8,610 nucleotides of DNA from Patescibacteria group bacterium (GTDB lineage Bacteria; Patescibacteriota; Gracilibacteria; BD1-5; UBA2023): NCBI GenBank assembly GCA_030836665.1, contig JAUPLX010000071.1:1-8610 (forward strand). The letters run 5' to 3'. The notes beneath the pieces were generated by a model that ran no database searches, was not told where the DNA came from, and was given only the letters and a program-made list of their open reading frames with translations. Shown piece by piece: positions 5,928 to 8,610 of this stretch. The position numbers and the translations under genes were made by a program. Within the stretch, counting starts at the first letter, position 1. Each line of letters opens with the position of its first letter.

Positions 5928-6986
5928 TTACTGCGATATTACGGCGGATCCGACGAGTTCGTCCCCTTCGTAGGCGACGAGGAATTGCCCCGGGGCTACG
6001 GCCCGTTGGGGGGTTTCGAATACCGCTTCGAGGACTTCGGAATCCGAACCTTCTTTCGGTACCGAAGAAACCCGAACTTTCTGGTCCGTTTGCCGGTACC
6101 GGATTTTCGCCTCGCCGCTCCAGGGGAACGAGCGGTCTCCCCGAAGCCATTTCCAATCCGAAAGGACGAGTCGGTTCGAGAAGAGTTCGCGTTCTTCGGC
6201 AGTACCTACGACGATACGGTTGTTCGCCACGTCTTTCGCCACGACGAAGAGCGCTCCGCCCCCTCCGATTCGGATATCCCGACGTTGTCCGACGGTATAG
6301 AACCACGCTCCCGGATGTTCGCCAAGCTTCTTTCCGGAAGTGTCCACGATGTCTCACGTACGTTCGGGAAGCCGTTCGCGGAGGAATTCCCGCATGGGGA
6401 TTTTTCCGATGAAACAGAGGCCTTGGCTGTCTTTTCTTTCGGCGTTCGGAAGACCGGCTTTCCGGGCGATTTCGCGGACTTGGGATTTTCGGATGTCCCC
6501 TACCGGAAAATACGCCTTTTCTATCTGGTGGCGGTCCAACCGGGACAGGAAATACGTTTGGTCCTTTTCCGGGTCGATGCCTTTGAGAAGGCGGGGAATT
6601 TCCCCGGAACGGTCAATCCTGGCGTAGTGTCCCGTGGCGATCGCGTCGAATCCGTAGGAGAGGGCCTCTTCGAGGAAGAGGTCGAATTTCACGAGATTGT
6701 TGCAAAGGACGTCCGGGTTCGGGGTAATGCCGCTCTCGTAGCCTTCGTATATCTTCCGGATGATGCGTTCTTCGTACTCTGCGACGAAGTCGAAGGTGGA
6801 GAGGGGAATTCCCAGGTATTTCGCCACCCGTTCGGCTTCTTCGAGGTCGGCCTTGGTCGTACAGCCGTCCCCGTCGCTTTGGAAATTGACCATGAATCCG
6901 GCGTGCACGTCGTATCCGGCCTCTTTGAGCAGGTACGCTGAAACGGCGCTGTCTACGCCGCCCGAGAGCCCTACGAGGATTTTCAT
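5928..6986 (-). CDS. mnmA: MnmA, tRNA-specific 2-thiouridylase, 352 aa, contains an in-frame UGA
   Basis: MnmA puts sulfur on U34 of tRNA-Lys, -Glu and -Gln, using ATP and a sulfur relay. The full domain set is present: the PP-loop LSGGVDSAV (7-15), ITPNPDVLCN (87-96) with Asp92 and catalytic Cys95, the tRNA-binding TGHYARI (118-124), KDQTYFLSRL (141-150), DSQGLCFIG (186-194) with the second Cys191, then HPGAWFYTVGQR and the C-terminal beta-barrel to Gln352. A UGA codon at residue 211 (6354-6356) interrupts a standard-code reading, but the frame continues without a shift. Its position after LPERT matches the Gly of the LPAQPG-type motif in MnmA proteins, so it is read as glycine. Length is normal (E. 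coli about 368). The ATG at 6986 is one base after the TAG of the HAD gene, so translation is probably coupled; there is no Shine-Dalgarno. The stop is TAA. Confidence 0.95.
6354..6356 (-). other. in-frame UGA codon at a conserved glycine of MnmA
   Basis: Codon 211 of mnmA. The flanking residues REFLRERLPERT and DIVDTSGKKLGEHPG align with the family without gaps, leaving UGA opposite the conserved glycine. This is the strongest evidence in the window for translation table 25. Confidence 0.9.
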
Positions 6987-6987
6987 A

Positions 6988-7560
6988 CTAGATGTTGAGT
7001 TCATGCCATCCAGAAATTCGGACGAGTAGGGGGTGGGTATCGGTTCTGGCGCGGTTCCACGGACGATCAAGAAGATGGGTTCGAATGCCATTATGGACGA
7101 GGTCGAGCGCGAAGTCCATATTGTCCTCCACCATTTCCGATATTTCGAGCTCTTGGCAAACTTCGGATTTCGGACGACGTTCGCCGGAGAGGTGCCCCGT
7201 GAAGACGAGGCCGGAGAAAACGTTCGGAAAATGTTGGGACAACCAGCGTTCCGTAGGTTCACGCGTATGTCCGGATCGACCGGTAATGGCGAATAATTCG
7301 TGTCCCGACCGTAAGAGGGATTGGCACCCGGCTACGCTCCCCGGAACCGGATTGACCGTTTCGTGTTTCGTGTGTGCGTAAAATTCTCGAAAGATCGCCA
7401 CCTCCTTTTCTTTGGAAATGCCGAGTTTTTCCACGTTCGACCAGTCGTGGTGGGTGAGGTCGTCGAACGCCGCGTCAAATCCGTACCGGTTTTTCGCGAA
7501 ATCGAAAGCCGGCTCGAAGGTGGAGGCGATGGTTTCGTCGATATCTATGCCGATACGCAT
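6988..7560 (-). CDS. HAD-superfamily 5'(3')-nucleotidase-like protein (NT5C family), 190 aa
   Basis: A predicted phosphatase with the HAD fold, most like the NT5C/5'-deoxyribonucleotidase group. Motif I is GIDIDET (4-10) with nucleophile Asp6 and general acid Asp8. Motif II is FAITGR (90-95, Thr93), motif III is Lys131 (RRPKSE) and motif IV is MVEDNMDFAL (143-152) with Glu145/Asp146. The C-terminal LLDRPWN and VRISGWHEL are typical of this group. A likely role is dephosphorylating (deoxy)nucleoside monophosphates, but related proteins have varied substrates. The ATG at 7560 places motif I at the N terminus; an upstream in-frame ATG at 7620 would run through the terminator hairpin and is rejected. 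It is the first gene of the HAD-mnmA-rlmI unit and begins 16 nt after the terminator T-tract. It ends in TAG, one base before the mnmA start. Confidence 0.87.
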   Translation of the reverse strand: MRIGIDIDETIASTFEPAFDFAKNRYGFDAAFDDLTHHDWSNVEKLGISKEKEVAIFREFYAHTKHETVNPVPGSVAGCQSLLRSGHELFAITGRSGHTREPTERWLSQHFPNVFSGLVFTGHLSGERRPKSEVCQELEISEMVEDNMDFALDLVHNGIRTHLLDRPWNRARTDTHPLLVRISGWHELNI

Positions 7561-7575
7561 GGTTTTGGCGGAAGG

Positions 7576-7609
7576 AAAAAAGAAAAGGGCGACTGCCCAT
7601 GCGTCGCCC
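7576..7609 (-). terminator. intrinsic terminator after the HD-domain gene
   Basis: On the minus strand GGGCGAC (7609-7603) and GTCGCCC (7593-7587) form a perfect 7-bp GC-rich stem with a 9-nt loop, followed by TTTTCTTTTTT (7586-7576). It separates the HD-domain gene from the HAD-mnmA-rlmI unit. The T-tract lies only 15 nt before the HAD start codon. Confidence 0.88.
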
Positions 7610-7671
7610 ATCCTACGCAAACTTGCTTTTCTGTCTACCGGAGCGGATTTTCTTCCGAACGCCCTTCGCTT

Positions 7672-8595
7672 CTAGGTGATTTCGGGAATTCCCGTTTCCG
7701 CGCACCAAGACTGGATTTTTTCCATGCGGCCCTTCCAAAGGGCTTCCGCTCGTTCGAAAGCGGTCTGGTATCGGGCATTGTCGTCGCGGAATCCCGATGC
7801 GACGACCCAATCGAACATATCGGTGATAGTCCGTCCGTTTTCCAAGAGGAAGAGCGTAGCGCTCTGTATTCCCGCTTCCTCCGCTGCCATAAGGGCCTCG
7901 ATCTGGTTTTTCAGGACGTTGTGCACCGCGTAGTGGGAATGCGCGATGGTTCCCTTTCCCCCGCCGTATATCGCGATGGCTCCGGAGATATAGGAATACT
8001 TTTCGTAGAGCTTGAATATCGCGTGAAGCCGGTGCGATTTGTCGTGGTCGATGGCGTAAGAATTCATGACGTTCCGTTCCAGTCGGCGTTTGCGACGGGA
8101 ATCCTCCCGCACGAGTTCGGAAAAGCCTTCGCGATTTCGGCGCGACGCCCGCTCGTCCAGTGCCTTCCGAACGAACTTCCGGGTCGCCGCGATCTCGTCT
8201 TGCGCCGTGTGTTTCGCCGTATGTTTGTCATCGAAGACCACGTCACCGTGTTCGATTTCTCCCAAATCGTGGACGAGGGCGGCGACCCGGAGAGAGAAGA
8301 AATCCATCCGGGAGATAGGGCGGAGCTTGACGTACCCGGCATGTACGGGGGCCTCCGAGCCGACATCGAACATGCCGTAATTCCCGATGAGACGTTCCTG
8401 TTCGATCTGGTGGTCGAAAACGTTTCCGTCCCCGGGAACTTCGCCGAGGAGTCGGCCTTGGGAATCGCGTTCCATTTCGTCGACGCGCGTCCCTTTCGGA
8501 ACGACGTATTTTTCCCAGCGGTGGGCGGGGATGCCTTTTTCGAGGCTGCCGGGACGGAACGCGTCCAAAGGCGAATCACGGAGAATGGCGAGCAT
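7672..8595 (-). CDS. HD-domain phosphohydrolase-like protein (HD_3/YfbR-like), 307 aa
   Basis: The HD signature is RVAALVHDLGEIEHGDVV (103-120), with metal-binding His109-Asp110 and a following Glu113 and Asp118. This pattern recalls the HD_3 family (YfbR-type 5'-nucleotidases), where HDLxE-xxxGD follows a first His; His62 (VFDHQ) could be that ligand. The substrate is not predictable, but nucleotides fit the family and the neighbouring HAD nucleotidase. Residues 140-180 are Arg/Lys/Glu-rich and probably helical. The C-terminal part (200-307) shows no motif I know. The ATG at 8595 is 8 nt after a T-tract and has no Shine-Dalgarno; the frame is open to the window edge, so a longer N terminus cannot be excluded. 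The stop is TAG. Confidence 0.75.
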   Translation of the reverse strand: MLAILRDSPLDAFRPGSLEKGIPAHRWEKYVVPKGTRVDEMERDSQGRLLGEVPGDGNVFDHQIEQERLIGNYGMFDVGSEAPVHAGYVKLRPISRMDFFSLRVAALVHDLGEIEHGDVVFDDKHTAKHTAQDEIAATRKFVRKALDERASRRNREGFSELVREDSRRKRRLERNVMNSYAIDHDKSHRLHAIFKLYEKYSYISGAIAIYGGGKGTIAHSHYAVHNVLKNQIEALMAAEEAGIQSATLFLLENGRTITDMFDWVVASGFRDDNARYQTAFERAEALWKGRMEKIQSWCAETGIPEIT

Positions 8596-8603
8596 GGCAG
8601 GTG

Positions 8604-8609
8604 AAAAAA
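8604..8609 (-). terminator. T-tract, possible end of a terminator outside the window
   Basis: Six T on the minus strand lie 8 nt before the HD gene's ATG. At the three other genes preceded by such a tract the T-run belongs to a terminator hairpin, so a stem is expected just beyond the window edge. Only the T-run is visible. Confidence 0.25.
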
Positions 8610-8610
8610 G

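Noticed and set aside
5928..6986. mnmA as a pseudogene broken by a nonsense mutation
   Set aside because: All catalytic motifs are intact on both sides, the frame is unshifted, UGA sits at a conserved Gly, and no gene in the window stops at UGA.
6987..7262. N-terminal extension of MnmA from an upstream start
   Set aside because: It overlaps the HAD gene in another frame; the PP-loop begins right after the ATG at 6986 as in other MnmA proteins.
7561..7620. Longer N terminus of the HAD protein from ATG 7620
   Set aside because: It would translate the GGGCGAC terminator hairpin and T-tract, and HAD motif I normally lies at the very N terminus.
7321..8604. Plus-strand frame of 427 codons over the HAD and HD genes
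   Set aside because: Its translation has no domain pattern, while the minus strand carries two recognisable proteins; it is a shadow frame.

Overview
This window probably comes from an uncultured bacterium of the Gracilibacteria/Absconditabacteria (BD1-5/SR1) part of the Candidate Phyla Radiation, because UGA appears to encode glycine (translation table 25). Two genes have in-frame UGA codons. One is mnmA, where UGA falls exactly where the family has a conserved Pro-Gly glycine. The other is a small membrane protein, where UGA joins two reading frames into one. All nine protein genes end in UAA (5) or UAG (4), and none in UGA. UGA is rare as a sense codon (2 in about 2,560 codons). CGG still reads as Arg: a tRNA-Arg(CCG) is present and CGG codons sit at family-conserved Arg positions. 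Base composition is roughly 50-55% GC by eye, which seems high for known code-25 lineages. The taxonomic placement is an inference.

Layout. Positions 1-300 (+): a three-tRNA operon, Arg(TCT, 5' end cut off), Val(GAC) and Val(TAC), closed by a strong terminator. The Val(GAC) tRNA has C instead of the near-universal U at position 33. Positions 312-3134 (+): a FemAB/GNAT-like acyltransferase, a 16-bp perfect hairpin that is both terminator and possible promoter spacer, and a 641-residue cytosolic AAA+ ATPase with an unrecognised 380-residue N-terminal region. Positions 3118-4094 (-): tRNA-Arg(CCG) with its terminator, then a two-gene unit of a STAS anti-anti-sigma-like protein and a Vsr-family endonuclease whose 3' end overlaps the AAA+ gene tail to tail. 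Positions 4194-4670 (+): a 158-residue multi-pass membrane protein read through UGA. Positions 4710-7560 (-): an operon of HAD-type nucleotidase, mnmA (tRNA 2-thiouridylase) and an rlmI-like 23S rRNA methyltransferase. Positions 7672-8595 (-): an HD-domain phosphohydrolase-like protein, separated from the operon by a terminator.

The right-hand genes combine RNA modification (MnmA, RlmI-like) with probable nucleotide phosphohydrolases (HAD NT5C-like and HD). The middle combines DNA repair (Vsr-like) with a partner-switch-type regulator. Most genes lack a Shine-Dalgarno sequence, and several start codons lie only 8-16 nt after a terminator T-tract, so intergenic space is very compressed. Apart from the code change, the most unfamiliar elements are the AAA+ protein's N-terminal region and the membrane protein. 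There is no CRISPR array, insertion sequence or integrase.
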